A stretch of 5,817 nucleotides of DNA from Acidobacteriaceae bacterium. GTDB lineage: Bacteria > Acidobacteriota > Terriglobia > Terriglobales > Acidobacteriaceae. Position numbers and translations under genes: made by a program. Under the pieces are notes generated by a model. The model was not told the origin of the DNA and did not search any database. It saw only the letters and a program-made list of their open reading frames with translations. Below, piece by piece: positions 5,386 to 5,817 of the stretch. The stretch is from the NCBI GenBank assembly GCA_030044455.1, contig JASHVU010000497.1, positions 1 through 5,817 of the forward strand. Direction: 5' to 3'. The first letter of the stretch is position 1. Each line of letters opens with the position of its first letter.

Positions 5386-5817
5386 CTATCTCCTGGCCCG
5401 GACCAGCCCGGAGGGTGGCCGATCCGCGAGCGCGGAACCCCAGACTTTATTCGGTTCCCGGCCCATGTGGAAACGCAGCTCACCACCGGCCACGATGTCG
5501 GAGTGCGTGATCCACGAACGGGTGACCGTTTTGCCGTTCAGCTCTACACTTTCGACGTACACGTTCTGGTCAGAGTTGTTCTCGGCGACAACCGTGAACG
5601 TCGTTCCCGAAGCAGGATTGCGCAACGTCGCGCGGTTCACGAGCGGGCTGCCGAGCACGTAGACGCCCGTCACTGCGTTCACAGGATAGAAGCCCATCGC
5701 AGCGAAGTTGAACCATGTGGAGATTTGTCCGCAATCATCGTTGCCGGGTATGCCTTGCGGTGTGTTGTTATAGAGCCGTGCAATCTGCCGTACACGCTCC
5801 TGCGTCTTCCACGGTGC
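5386..5817 (-). CDS. GH92 alpha-mannosidase-like glycoside hydrolase, C-terminal part (cut by window edge)
   Basis: The frame is open from the right edge to a TAG at 5388-5386, giving 143 codons including the stop; the start is beyond base 5817. The first visible residues contain T-P-Q-G-I-P-G-N-D-D-C-G-Q-I-S-T-W (about 20-36), the hallmark of GH92 enzymes, whose acidic residues here belong to the calcium-dependent active site of the (alpha/alpha)6 domain. AAMGFYPVNAVTGVYVLGSP follows, then the C-terminal beta-sandwich with NNSDQNVYVESVELNGK, a WITHSDI segment and GGELRFHMGREPN, all typical of the family end. GH92 proteins are exported exo-acting Ca2+-dependent alpha-mannosidases that trim mannose from N-glycans or mannans; the linkage is not predictable here. 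A short basic tail (ADRPPSGLVRARR) ends it. It converges on the sugar-acid operon and is probably a separate transcript. Confidence 0.92.
   Translation of the reverse strand, partial: APWKTQERVRQIARLYNNTPQGIPGNDDCGQISTWFNFAAMGFYPVNAVTGVYVLGSPLVNRATLRNPASGTTFTVVAENNSDQNVYVESVELNGKTVTRSWITHSDIVAGGELRFHMGREPNKVWGSALADRPPSGLVRARR

Noticed and set aside
1..5817. Search for CRISPR arrays, tRNA or rRNA genes, insertion sequences and defence genes
   Set aside because: No regularly spaced repeats, cloverleaf-like segments, transposase frames, terminal inverted repeats or target duplications could be seen by eye.

Overview
The window looks like a carbohydrate-utilisation locus from a soil-type, moderately GC-rich Gram-negative bacterium. 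An Acidobacteriota (Terriglobia-like) host is my best guess. It rests on the style of the proteins: a Tat-type GH31 glycosidase, a GH92 mannosidase, and a sugar-acid operon with an AraD1/GguC protein. No marker gene in the window proves it.

Layout. Bases 1-542 (minus strand) hold the N-terminal 180 residues of a secreted GH31-type glycoside hydrolase, which runs off the left edge. Bases 543-874 are a divergent intergenic region with a compact cluster of TTGTAT-type half-sites (633-674) and a plausible promoter for the GH31 gene. Bases 875-5280 (plus strand) are a tight four-gene operon: an MFS sugar-acid transporter (ACS/ExuT-GudP type), an enolase-superfamily acid-sugar dehydratase close to L-rhamnonate dehydratase, a fumarylacetoacetate-hydrolase-fold protein of the AraD1/GguC type, and a beta-hydroxyacid dehydrogenase of the GarR/HIBADH family. 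Spacings are a 4-base ATGA overlap, then 14 and 19-25 bases. Bases 5281-5385 are a short convergent intergenic stretch with one imperfect hairpin. Bases 5386-5817 (minus strand) are the C-terminal 143 codons, stop included, of a GH92 alpha-mannosidase-like enzyme that runs off the right edge.

How the genes fit together. The operon reads as uptake of an aldonic, aldaric or uronic-type sugar acid, dehydration to a 2-keto-3-deoxy acid, further conversion by the FAH-fold enzyme, and reduction of an aldehyde or keto product (or oxidation of a hydroxy acid) by the dehydrogenase. The order resembles the D-glucarate/galactarate route (GudP, GudD, GarL, GarR), but with an AraD1/GguC protein in the place of the aldolase and a RhmD-like dehydratase in the place of GudD. 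The flanking glycosidases suggest that the sugars come from an external polysaccharide or glycoprotein glycan. The exact substrate cannot be read from sequence alone. No transcription factor, sugar dehydrogenase or lactonase gene is present in the window.
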